64,000 bases of DNA from Rhodosporidiobolus odoratus (Eukaryota; Basidiomycota; Microbotryomycetes; Sporidiobolales; Sporidiobolaceae): NCBI GenBank assembly GCA_034387635.1, contig JAOANU010000017.1, positions 558,001 to 622,000 of the forward strand, written 5' to 3'. How positions within the stretch are numbered: position 1 is the first letter of the stretch; every line of letters begins with the position of its first letter. Below, piece by piece: positions 36,191-46,211 of the stretch. The notes under the pieces were generated by a model. The model was not told where the DNA came from. It saw only the letters and a program-made list of their open reading frames with translations, and did not search any database. The position numbers were made by a program, and so were the translations under genes.

Positions 36191-36659
36191 TTTGCCTGTA
36201 GTGGGTCTAGCTTGGCTTGATGATATGTAGCGATGTTCTACTGGACAAGTTCCTCGGAAATGACCTTCTCGACTCACTTTCGACGGGCGACGAGGCCGTG
36301 AGACTGACACGAGGCATGTATCACCTGATAGCCGTGTGTTCAAGGTGCGTGCCCTGCTCGTGCTCGCGGAGGATGGCTAGACGGAATGGTTGGTCTCCTT
36401 ATGCTCCCGGAGACTTGGCGCTGATGACTGACAGTTACGGTTCAGAAGTCTACATCTATGCTCGGTCGCATCAGCTCGAAGCATAAGACGGACGAGTCAC
36501 ACTCGCCCTGCCTTGCGATTCCACATACGCATGGTCATTCACCTTTCCGCGCCCGGACCCTCCGCAAGGCTCCTCGGAGCCGAGAGCTCGTGCGTCAAGG
36601 AAGATCCTCCTTCTTCACCCCGTCCTACCAGACAGACACCACTTCTGCAAGCACTCGCT
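36191..36659. other. Stretch between the two tandem orphan-family copies
   Basis: No supported gene. A short frame at 36217-36486 could be decayed C-terminal sequence of the preceding copy, but I could not align it. Confidence 0.3.
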
Positions 36660-38076
36660 ATGGCAAGCCCGCCCAACTCCACCCTCTCAGCGACTCTCGC
36701 ATCCTTGGCACAAGCCGCATACGTCCTTTCGGAGCGCCTTCTTAACGCCCAGCGCACGCTTGGTCGAGCTGCCGAGCAACAGCATCGCGACCATCCGCCA
36801 GACGACGGTGGCCCGATACGGCGCAACAGGGCCGCAGATTACGAAGGTGCAGTTTTCGTACCTGGTGGGTCATCGGCGGTTACTGCCTGGGCAACGCACT
36901 TCTCGGAGCGTTATGTCATGACAGACGACGTTCGGTTCCTTATTCGCCACATCGAGATGGACTTGGAGTCCCAGATGAGTCGTTTTCACCTTGTTGTGGA
37001 TTGTGGAAAAAGCAGAACTGACCCTTCTTCACTTAACACAGGATTGATCTGATGTACTTGCCATATCGCGGCGCATTGCCTACCGTATGGCCTCGACTGG
37101 TCATCAATACCCTCGTACTCGCCCAGGAGCAATCGCAGACGACCTCGCGAGATCTCTCCCGATGTCCATTTTTCCTACCCCGACACAGTTTAGGCTGGGG
37201 TCTTCACACAGAGTGCGCCTTGTGCTACAGACACCCACCTGCAGTATAATAGTACTGACCCCTTGGAGTTGACCCCACAGCAAACTCCAGTTCTTCGCTT
37301 CTGTGCACTTTTGCACTCCAGTCCCACCAGGCCAGTTGGAGGTGCTCTTCCCCGAGGTGACACTTCAGCGAGCTCTTCCAGACCACCTCGAAAAGACCTC
37401 GACTGCACGACTCGCACGCGGGGTGCCCCTCTTCCTTACTCTTCTCCGCGGTTTACACCAAGCGACGCAACGGGATCCGACCCCCGGCAGTCTCGCTCCT
37501 CACATCCTTTCGATACATGTCTTTGCTCGCCTCGCCGAAGGATACTGGGCTGAACTACAGACTAGACCCAACGCTACCTCACTGCATGTTCAACAGTTCG
37601 ACGTCTCTCCTTTCGAGGATACCTTAGTCTGGGGACTCCAGGGAGGGATTCAGCCTGGACCCAATGCGGCAAAGACCGCTCTGTGGTTCTTTGATCAGGA
37701 TAGGCAGAGGTTTGCTGGACACAAGGGAGCACCGAGGAACACGAAGGAATTGGAAACGAAGATTGTAACCAGTCTCAATTGGTTCACAAACAAGGTTTGG
37801 GTAAAGCATTATATTCCTCGACCCCCACCACCGCTATACTCACTGACACTGATTTGTCGCTATTGCAGATTATAACAGCAGCTTATGTACGTCTGGCGTG
37901 TCATGTCACCTGGCCATCTTTCCTCTCTTCTCGCTGCCCATATATTGTCCAACTCCGCTCTCGATCTTGCTAACTCTCTTCTTCTCTTTCTCTTGGCAAC
38001 ATAGGGCATCACACCAAACCCCACGTCTCCCGAACCGCGCTCATCCACGCATCCCGAAGTTTTTCATGATTCCTGA
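36660..38076 (+). CDS. Orphan-family protein, copy at 36.7 kb
   Basis: No known domain. The first exon gives MASPPNSTLSATLASLAQAAYVLS, then VRFLIRHIEMDLE, and ends at a GTCCCA donor; the acceptor CTTAACACAG leads to IDLMYLPYRGALPTVWPRLV. Another exon begins KLQFFASVHFCTPVPPGQLEVLF, the counterpart of TIVTLHLPTAPLHLIWLI in the 24.6 kb copy, and runs through GVPLFLTLLRGLHQ to ELETKIVTSLNWFTNK, where the family intron begins. Two short exons (IITAAY, then GITPNPTSPEPRSS to HDS) close it at a TGA. The junction near 37.16-37.27 kb is unresolved. It is the best-preserved copy with a plausible complete model. Its tandem neighbour at 35.6 kb is broken. Confidence 0.6.
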
Positions 38077-39137
38077 TCTGCCGTTCGAACTCGTACTGTT
38101 GGATGTAGCCGCTCTCTCCTTTGTAGCTTGTTTACTCTGTCTCTCTGTGGCGGCTGCAACCTTCTACGCTTTGCAGTCCTGGCCGCTACCGAATACCGAT
38201 GCGAAAGATACTGTTACCTTCTCAACTCGTTTTTGCGAGAGTTTGTTGACTATCGGAAGGTTTGCGTGGCTCAAAGCGACATTGCCTGGGCAGCCTTCAC
38301 GGACTATCTATCGTCCTGCTCCATCGGCTCCAGTCAATCTCAGGAGCGACTGATCCATTTTTCTGTTTTCTCTAGCCTGCCGGTTTCCTTTGACTTGAGG
38401 CAAAACCAGCTGGTCACACCCCTCGGCGGCCGTTGTTCCCGCTCCGACCTGACGTCTTGTGGAACAAACTCTTCTAGATGGCCTGTCTGTATCAACTTGG
38501 GGTTGGCCGTCCGCCTGAGAAGAATGTTCAACAGTTCCTCCAATTCGATACCCATGCCTCGTCGGCAATCAGATCCAATCTCTCGTTTGCTTATAATAGT
38601 GACCACACAGAGCAAGAAGCGGAGCTGTCACGAGCCCCTCTCGTTCAAACACCTCATCGGTACACCAGGAGTCCGAGACAGATGTGAGTATGAATAGTAT
38701 GGCGAGCTGCAGATGAGCGCTACTAGAGCAAGTGCGAGATTGCATAACGCGCGGCGGTGTTTGTGTGTGTGTGTGTCTAGACTATGTACCCTGAACGAGG
38801 CGGCCCGAGAGAGGAGGGAAAGGGGGAATGTATGATACAGATGGGGGTTTATCCGGGAGATCCTACAGCTTACGGTACGAGAGTGAGAGGGAGGGAGAGA
38901 GGAGCAGAGATTACATTCGCGAGACAGTGAGAGTGGTCAAATCGATAGGAAGACAGCAGAGAGGAAGAGAGCGTGTGCGGCGAAAACCGAAAGAAAATGG
39001 GGAAGAAACGTCTGTCGCCTAGGAGGGAGATCTTCTTCCAGGTTACCTGTGGAACCCGAAAGAGGTGTCAGCGCAAGAACTTGAACAGCTCAAGGAGCTG
39101 GAGGAAGGCCTAGGAAGGAAAAGCAAAACGTACAACC
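38077..39137. other. Region with weak open frames and low-complexity DNA
   Basis: Forward frames at 38068-38350 (MIPDLPFELVLLDVA, faintly F-box-like), 38128-38697 and 38478-38687 overlap; the middle of the second reads like a helix (NSFLREFVDYRKVCVAQSDIAW). None is a confident gene. A short TG run lies near 38762-38776, and 38.8-39.0 kb is purine-rich. Confidence 0.3.
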
Positions 39138-40862
39138 TCATCGAATAACCCTCGTCTCCCTCCTCATCCTCCCCTTCATATGCCTCCTCAACTCCTCCTT
39201 CTCCTCCTTCTCCCTCGCCTCTTCAAGCTCCCTATCCCTCCTCTGCCTCCTATCCCTGCTTCGTTCCTCCATGAAATCCCTCTTCTTCAATCCTACCGCT
39301 AAAGTGGGTGCGACCCTGAACCTCAATTGACTCGTAAAACTCTCCCCTTTGCCTGCTTGTGCACCAGAAGCAGACGCGATGGCGGGTAAGACGACTTCCT
39401 CGGTGAACTGCCATTGTCCGTTGGGTCGAGTTTGAATGCCCGAGGTCGGGATGGTGTAGGTTAGGGGGACGACGGTGATTGCTCCGGAGCGGGAGTAGGC
39501 AAAGGTGGTTTCGTAAGAGACGGGCGCAGTCGAAGGGGAGCTAGAAGTTGAGGATGAGGTAGTGGTTGAAGAAGAAGAGGGGAGGAGAACGGTTGCAAAC
39601 GGAGACTTGTACGTTGACGACGTGGCCGCGGAGGGAGCAGACGAGGGCACCAAGGTCGAAGCCGCCGCAGCTGTATTCTCCCTCCCCTCCTCCGCCTTCT
39701 TACTGCTTCCAACTCCCACCCCCGCCCCCACCCCCACCCCAATCAACGCCAAAACCACCAACGCAATCCAAATCCTCCTATTACTCCCTCTCTTCTCCCC
39801 TTCCTCCTCTTCCTCCTCCCTGTCCCACCCACCTGTCGGAAGTCGCTGCCTCGACTCTCCCGCATCCCCATCGAGAGTGAATCGGTTGTTGCTGTTTCCG
39901 TTACTCTCGGTCTGCGAGAGGGAAAGGGAGTAGCCATCACCAGGGTAAAAGACTCCCCCACCCCTGGTAACCTCTCCAGTCCCGTATTGCTTCTCATCCT
40001 CCGCCGTAGCCCAAGCGGAAGAAGAATCGCTGTCCATCTGTCTGTGCCCACCTCCTCCGCCCCTGCCTGCAGAAGAAACGAGCACGCCCCTCCCCGAAAG
40101 CTGCACCATGACCTCCCTCGATGCCCCCTCAGAGGGCATCATCATTCCCCCGTAAGGCGAACCGACGCGTTCTTGGCCCGGTGGTCGGGCAAAAACATCC
40201 CTCGGTACAGGGACTTGCCTCGGATTCGGGCACGGAACGGGAGTCGTCAGCGGTCGGGTCGGAAGGTGATGTTTCTTCGGAGAGCCGGGACCGGAGAGTA
40301 CAGCGTTAGGAAGATAAGCTTGGGGCGGGACAGGAGGCGGAAGGATGGAGAGGTGCGCTTGGGTTTCGTGGGAGGGAGGTTGAGGGAAGGTAAAGTCTGG
40401 AAGCGGGGGAGAGTGGGCTCGAGATGACGCGGGAGATCGAGGCGGGGTTGTCGGAGAGGCGGGTTGAGCGGAAGAACGAGGGGTTTCAGAGGAGGAGTAG
40501 GCTGAGGGGGCGCTGTATTCGCTGGTTTCACTGATTCGGCTCAGGGCACGAGGGTTTGGTCCGGAAGGATGCGAGAGAGACGCGGAGAGGTGGGCCGGAT
40601 CAGGTTTGGCCGGGGCTTGATGGGAGAGGAGGACGTTTGCAGCAGAGGTGAAGCGAGCGAGAAGTTGCTGGTCGTCGCGCTCGTGAGAGTGGGGTAGAGA
40701 CGCGCCCGAGTCGTCAGTGATGAGTAAGGAAGGGTGTGCCGGTGCTCCTGACGCGGGCTGGGGAGGAAGGGTAGAAGAAGCAGGGGGAACGAGGGTGGAA
40801 ATGTCGGTCAAGTCGAGAGATCCGCTCGAGCGAGGTAGGCGAGAATGACTGTTTTTGTGCAT
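39138..40862 (-). CDS. Ser/Pro-rich single-pass membrane protein, unknown function
   Basis: One exon of 574 codons. The first 360 residues are Ser/Pro-rich and polar, with no signal peptide. One hydrophobic Gly/Val/Ala segment follows (IWIALVVLALIGVGVGAGVGVG, about 362-383), then a Ser/Thr stretch (likely O-glycosylated), a folded-looking part (TFAYSRSGAITVVPLTYTIPT, WQFTEEVVLPAI) and a highly charged C-terminus. The layout resembles fungal type II/III wall-sensor or mid2-like proteins, but the order and the charged tail differ, so I give no name. An acceptor-like CCGCGCGCAG just before the ATG suggests an intron in the leader. Confidence 0.65.
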   Translation of the reverse strand: MHKNSHSRLPRSSGSLDLTDISTLVPPASSTLPPQPASGAPAHPSLLITDDSGASLPHSHERDDQQLLARFTSAANVLLSHQAPAKPDPAHLSASLSHPSGPNPRALSRISETSEYSAPSAYSSSETPRSSAQPASPTTPPRSPASSRAHSPPLPDFTFPQPPSHETQAHLSILPPPVPPQAYLPNAVLSGPGSPKKHHLPTRPLTTPVPCPNPRQVPVPRDVFARPPGQERVGSPYGGMMMPSEGASREVMVQLSGRGVLVSSAGRGGGGGHRQMDSDSSSAWATAEDEKQYGTGEVTRGGGVFYPGDGYSLSLSQTESNGNSNNRFTLDGDAGESRQRLPTGGWDREEEEEEGEKRGSNRRIWIALVVLALIGVGVGAGVGVGSSKKAEEGRENTAAAASTLVPSSAPSAATSSTYKSPFATVLLPSSSSTTTSSSTSSSPSTAPVSYETTFAYSRSGAITVVPLTYTIPTSGIQTRPNGQWQFTEEVVLPAIASASGAQAGKGESFTSQLRFRVAPTLAVGLKKRDFMEERSRDRRQRRDRELEEAREKEEKEELRRHMKGRMRRETRVIR

Positions 40863-41860
40863 GGTTCTGCGCGCGGAAATGAAAGCAGCAAGTCAGTACG
40901 CACACAGGACGAAGTAGCTCGGAGTGATGGCGAAGCTTCGCAAGACGCGCCCAACGAAAAAGAGAAGAAAACCTCGCGTCCACCTCGCGCGCGTTGTGAG
41001 AGCCGTTTGAAGGATGCACGGCGAGGACAAGTTGTACAGTAACACGCGTGATGCTCGAGGATGATTGAGGGACTGGCCTTGTATGGCTCGCGCGTCTCGC
41101 TGAGCAACAAGCAACTGCACGCTCCCCCTCTGTCCTTGCGAGGCTCAAGCACCTCCTGCCGTCTATTCTGCACCCAGATTGCCGCCGTCGACGCGTCACT
41201 GCAGAGAAGAGAGACTCACCTAGGCCACACTGAGCTTGCTATCTTGCCGCTGGCTCAACGAGGAAGGCGGCGCGTTCAGGTTGAGGGTTGCAACGGTCGA
41301 GGGACTTGTTGACACAAGTTGAGATGAGGTGAACGAGGTGTTGTCGCTGTTTGGAGAGTTGACTAAGACGTCGAGTGGGTGGTGGAAGGTGCTACAGTGC
41401 AGGCTGACGCAGTTTGAAGGCGTAAGAACGAGGTGCGAGGGGAAAAAGTCGATTCTAATGAAGTGACAGGGGAAAGAACAGTTGTTGAAGGGAGGGAAGT
41501 ACGCGCTGGGCGGAGTGTGCACACAGGGACAGAGACAGGGAGAGAGAGAGAGTGCAACTCCTCCAGGGATGCGCTCGACCAAAAAGCAGTCAAGAGACGG
41601 AAAGAAGGACAAGAAGGAGACGCGAGCCGCCGCATCGGCTGCAGGACGCGACGCGCGTCGTCCAAACACGCCTCAAAACTCAACTTTTTCCTCTCTGCCT
41701 GGCAGTGCTGTTCACCGCCTCAGGGCGACGACAGCGGCGAGCGGATCCATGGGAAACGGCCCAAGACCAACACGCGACACGGGCGGAACAAAGTCAAAGT
41801 GATCCTACGCATTGTTGCAAAGAGGGACGCCTGAGCATCGATGGCAGACTGTGCACCCGC
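40863..41860. other. Intergenic stretch upstream of the membrane protein
   Basis: About 1 kb with no credible gene; forward and reverse frames overlap without family signals. A GA run lies near 41540. It likely holds the long leader and promoter of the gene ending at 39138. Confidence 0.4.
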
Positions 41861-43220
41861 TCAGCGCGAGATGATATCGTAATGTCCAGGTCCTGTAAGT
41901 AGGTACCACGAGACAGGGAGAGAACGCAAGGGAAGACAGGTCGAGAAGGAGGAAAAGGATCGGAACAAAAAAAAAAAAAATTCAGTAGTACCGATCACGC
42001 TAGACAGGTAGACACGAGAGAGTGAGGACAAAAGCTTACGATACAATAACGCCCCCGCGACCCCCTTCTCGACCTCCATCTTATCCTCCTCAAACTCCAA
42101 AAAATTCACTTCAACCTCGTCGGCCGTCCCCACCCCCAAGGGTAGACCTGACTGATCGAGGTATGCGATTCGACATGGAGTAGAGAGAGCGCGGGTGAGG
42201 GCGACAATTTGTAGGTGATCAGCTTCGTGGGCGACCGGCTGCGTTGCGAGTGTATTTTTTTTCGGGGGTAGAGAAAGGGGATCAGCTACTGGGCATGTGG
42301 GTCAGACCGAGCAGCTATGACGCACCTCGACGTGTCTCTCACAGAAGGTCTTGATATCTGGCGGACCTTCGGTCAGGAAGCGAGGGTCGTCTTCTAGGGC
42401 GAACAGAAAGGGGGAGAAATCGTCGGGGTTGGTGCGAAGGTAGGCGGATGTGAGTAGGCGGAGGATGACGATGATGCATCTGTTCAGTCATCTCAGCTGG
42501 GTGTCAGCATGTGTTCAGGAGAGACGGACCGCAAATGGGCTGCGAGGCGAGTGGATCACAACTTACGAGTTCACCTCCTGATCTTGAAACTTCTCGACCA
42601 CCCCCTCCACTCCCAATCTCGACCCTCCAGCTGTTCCATCCGTCACTCCAGCGAGACTCCTGAGGATATCCCTGAGAGGTTCCCAGAAATCTTCCCAGAC
42701 GATGGGTTCAAACCCACATGCGGTGAGGAGCGGGAGGAGGGATTCGAATTTGGCGAGGAGGTGGGCGGAGTGGGAGGGGTGCAGGGGCACGTGAGTGAGG
42801 AGGAGGGAGAGGATGAAAGCTCTGCTCGACTTGAGAGGTAGTTGCGGGCGAAAGACGGGGAAAACAGTCTGGTCAGCAGGGAGAAAACGGCGCAGCAGTG
42901 GCGGTGTGGAGACCAATTGAGCGGCACTAATGCAGGGGGGGAGAAGCGATACTAACCGGTAGAAGCAGTCGCCGTCCCCCCTGCACCTCCTGACCGACGC
43001 CCAACCATCGTTTCTCAACCTTTCCACTTTTCTCCTGAACACGCTTCCCGGTTCATACTCTTCCTCGAGAGCCTCTAGACCTTCGAGGGGTCCGACGAGG
43101 GGTCGAAGCTGAGCTTGAGAGTCTTTCAGTTGTGCGGTGAGGGTTGCTAGTTCATGGTCGTTGAGGGAGGAGAGGGGCCGGTCGGCGAAGGCGGGATACG
43201 GAGGGGCGGAGGAGACCATG
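41861..43220 (-). CDS. OTUB1: Otubain-type deubiquitinase (OTUB1, peptidase C65)
   Basis: A cysteine protease that removes ubiquitin, in animals with Lys48 preference. The catalytic Asp and Cys lie in GDGDCFYRAF (family GDGNCFYRAF, so the Asn is Asp here) and the catalytic His in YRPGHYDI at the C-terminus. Between them are VILRLLTSAYLRTNPDDFSPF, IKTFCERHVEPVAHEADHLQIVAL and FLEFEEDKME, matching the otubain core. The first ATG in frame gives MVSSAPPYPAF; an upstream in-frame stretch starts only with TTG. Introns after CFY and before RPGHYD keep the frame. About 300 residues. It is divergent from RFT1. Confidence 0.88.
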
Positions 43221-43558
43221 TCGGTACAGTCTCGGTACCCTCGGTGGATTTGCACGAGGCCGTCGTGCTTGGAACACGGTCCGTTGGGCAATTGGAGGGA
43301 GTCGAGTAAGCTGAGGGAGTGGGGGTAGGAACAGCGATGACGGGACGCGGCAAGGTCGAAGTCGAGGTCTCCGATATCTATACGGTTTTGGAAAGCTGTA
43401 GTATGTGTTTTGACGCTGCTCGAGAGCTGGTCGTCGAGCAGGAGAGGCGGAGAGGTTGAAACGACGACGACGCAATATCGATTCTTTCTCTGCTTTCTCG
43501 ATCTCTACCGGCTGGGCAACCCTCGAGACTGGTTCCTCGAGCCACAGACCTGTCCCAG
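43221..43558. promoter_or_regulatory. Divergent promoter of otubain and RFT1
   Basis: About 340 bases between the two start codons. Contains an unused forward frame starting MTGRGKVEVEVSD; no gene supported. Confidence 0.4.
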
Positions 43559-45611
43559 ATGACCACACAGCCGAGTAACCGCGTCCTGTCGACCACTCTT
43601 TCCGTCCGTTTTTCTCGTCTCCTTTCGCCTCTCCTCGCCGTCGAACTGATCTGATAACCTTCTGCGTTCCCACTAGCTCATCTTACTTCAAGTATCAAGC
43701 CGTCTGCTTTCTTTCGGACTCAATCAGGCACTCCTTCGTTCAACTTCGCCCGAAGCCTTCGGACTCGCAACCATCAAATTCGATACTTTGATTGGCACAG
43801 TCTTGTTCCTACTCAGGGAGGGCATCAGGGGAGCAGTCGTCGTTAGTTCCTCACCGTCCTTTTCTCCTTCCGCCACGCCATGAAGGGACTGAGCCTCCTT
43901 CTCTCCGCAGCGAGTCCGCTCTTCTTCCTCAGCTGTCAACAGCGACCCCTCTGCCCGCCTACGAGCTCAAACCCTTTCTCTTCCTGTGTACCTGACACCA
44001 CTCGCCCTCCTCTCCTTCACCCTCTACAGCACCCTCTCAACTCCAACCCCTCCCCCGCCCCACTTCACCCTGACCCTAACTTTCTACTTCCTCTCAACTC
44101 TGATCGAACTCCTTTTCGAACCGCTCTACCTTCACACCCTTCAACAATGGGAAAGTTTGACGACTGGCCGAGTCAGGGTGGAGGGAATGGCGGTTATGGT
44201 CAAGGCTCTCGTCACTCTCGCGGCGGTGAAAACCCTCGAAAAGGATGAAGGCTTGTTGGCGTTCGGACTGGGGCAACTCGCTTACTCGAGCACGATCTGG
44301 GTCGGTTTGGCTACTCTCGTATCGCGCGCCCAAGCAGAGGCTCCTTCCTCCACCTCGACCTCGGACCGTGCTGAGAAAGCCGGCGACAAGGCTCGATGGG
44401 GTTTGCAACGGATCGAAGGCCTGTACTTTGATCCTCAGATCACAGGTCTCGGATGGGCACTCACGAAACAGAGTGTGGTCAAGCAATTGCTGACTGAAGG
44501 GGACAAATTAGCTGTCGGAAGGTTCGGCAGTGGACAGGATATGGGAGGTTATGCCGTCGCGCTCAACTACGGTGTGCAGCCTCATCCCCTCTTCTCGCTT
44601 GCCTAGCTTCTCAGGTCTGAGACCGTCCTGACTGCGATATCTCGCCAGGTTCTCTCATCGCTCGCCTTCTCTTCCAACCCCTCGAAGAATCCTCTCGCCT
44701 CTACTTCTCCACCCTCTCCACCCCCACCCCCTCTCTTCCCACCCTCCTCTCGGCCTCAACCTACCTCCGCCTCCTCCTCCTCCTCCAAACCCACCTGACC
44801 CTCCTCTTCATCTTCCTAGCCCCTTCCTACACCACCCCACTCCTCCATCTCCTCCTCGGTCCAACCTGGTCGTCCACCGCCGGTCCAATCCTCCGCGCTT
44901 ATGCCTTTTCACTCCCTTTTATGGGATTGAATGGATTGACGGAAGCGTTTTTCCAGAGTACAGCGAGTGAGAAATGGATTAGGAGGGGGAGTGGGTGGAT
45001 GTGCGTGTGTGCGGTTGCTTTCGCAGGAACCGTCGCCACCCTCTGCGGTGACGGAGGTGGACGAGGAGGACGAGGGATGGGAGCCAAAGGGTTGATTGTT
45101 GCTAATTGCGTCAATTTGGCCTTGAGGACGGGGTTTTCGTCCGTTTTTATTTGGACATTCTTCGAGTCTGCGTTGAGCGAGGTGGGGAAGGGACAGGGGA
45201 GCAAGGGGCAGGAGCAGGAGCAGGAGCAAGAGAAGAGGAAGGTAAGGGAGCAGTTGAGTTGGAAGGCTTGGACGCCTAATGTGGCTACTACCTTGTCGTT
45301 TGGGATTGGAGGGTGGGTAGTTCGGGAGAGTGAAGGCAAATGGGAGGTGGAGGTAGGAAAGAAGGGACTTGGGACTACTCTGGAGCACTTGGGCGTGGGT
45401 GCGGCGGTTGGGCTGGGTTGCTTGGCGATTGTGTACGTTTCGTTGTTCTTTCCCCTCTTCGCTCTTCTCGGTCGCTTGCCGTTGGACAGCTCGTCGCTGA
45501 TGATCTACATGTCTTTGCAGCTTCCTCACTCGTCGACATGAGCTTCAGAACCTGGTGAAGTCTATGAAGGGGGCAAAGACAGAGCCAACAAAGGAGAAGA
45601 AAAGCGAGTAG
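43559..45611 (+). CDS. RFT1: RFT1, lipid-linked oligosaccharide protein of the ER
   Basis: RFT1 is needed in the ER for moving or maturing the Man5GlcNAc2-dolichol precursor of N-glycosylation. The short first exon (MTTQPSNRVLSTTLS) joins LILLQVSSRLLSFGLNQALL and STSPEAFGLATIKFDTLIG, then FLLREGIRGAVV, all hallmarks of RFT1. A third exon enters through acceptor CTCCGCAG (a later CTCAG would shift the frame). Further membrane segments follow, including LLSFTLYSTLS, LTFYFLSTLIELLFEPLY and FMGLNGLTEAFFQSTAS, and the end is lysine-rich (TEPTKEKKSE). About 600 residues, normal for fungi. Confidence 0.9.
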
Positions 45612-46211
45612 CGCGTTGTCGAATGACCATGTGTCAGGATTTGTCGGTGGCCCGCACGCTGTGACTGTATATAGGAAGATCTTGTGCCGCAGAGCGCTTG
45701 CGACCGCGCGATAAGTATGCTTCTGCACAAATGGTATGAAAGGAAGAAGCGATGTCAATGTCTCGACACTAGGGAGCTGAAGCGGCTTGGAGACCGCGTA
45801 GCCCTCATTGGCTTTAGATGCCGCGAGGACCTATACGAGCGAAAGTGGGAAGCGAGACTGGGCAAGATGCCCGCGCGCGAACAAGAGAGGGTTCTCCGCT
45901 CCGTACCACTCGCTGCCTCAATTTGCCACACGAGGGACAACCATTATACACGTAGGATCAAGATGAACCTCGAGCAGTAGTGTGCGCCCTTCCTCAGGCG
46001 ACAATCGACGTTTAGGCATCGCTCCTCTCCTCCTTAAATTACAAAGGAGGTCATTCATTTGGCCACAATTTCGTTCCCGACGCTCTGCAGCTCGCCCAGT
46101 CCTCTCACCGACGCATTCAGCAACCCTAAGCGCGACTTTCCCAGCCACTCAAGCCGTCCGACGGCGCCTCTTCCTCGCGCCTTCTCCTGAATTCCCTCAA
46201 GTGCGGTCGAC
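45612..46211. other. Intergenic stretch between RFT1 and the copper-fist gene
   Basis: A forward frame from an ATG at 45717 codes 88 residues, basic and without a family match. I treat it as unsupported. The rest is likely promoter. Confidence 0.35.

Noticed and set aside
38068..38697. Overlapping frames with a faint F-box-like start
   Set aside because: The F-box resemblance covers only a few residues and the frames conflict; no splice model was clearly better than the others.
41220..41834. Overlapping frames of 130-150 codons on both strands
   Set aside because: Composition follows GC and purine bias; no conserved motif; lies in a leader and promoter region.
45717..45983. 88-codon basic forward frame
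   Set aside because: No family signal and no introns; likely chance in a promoter region.
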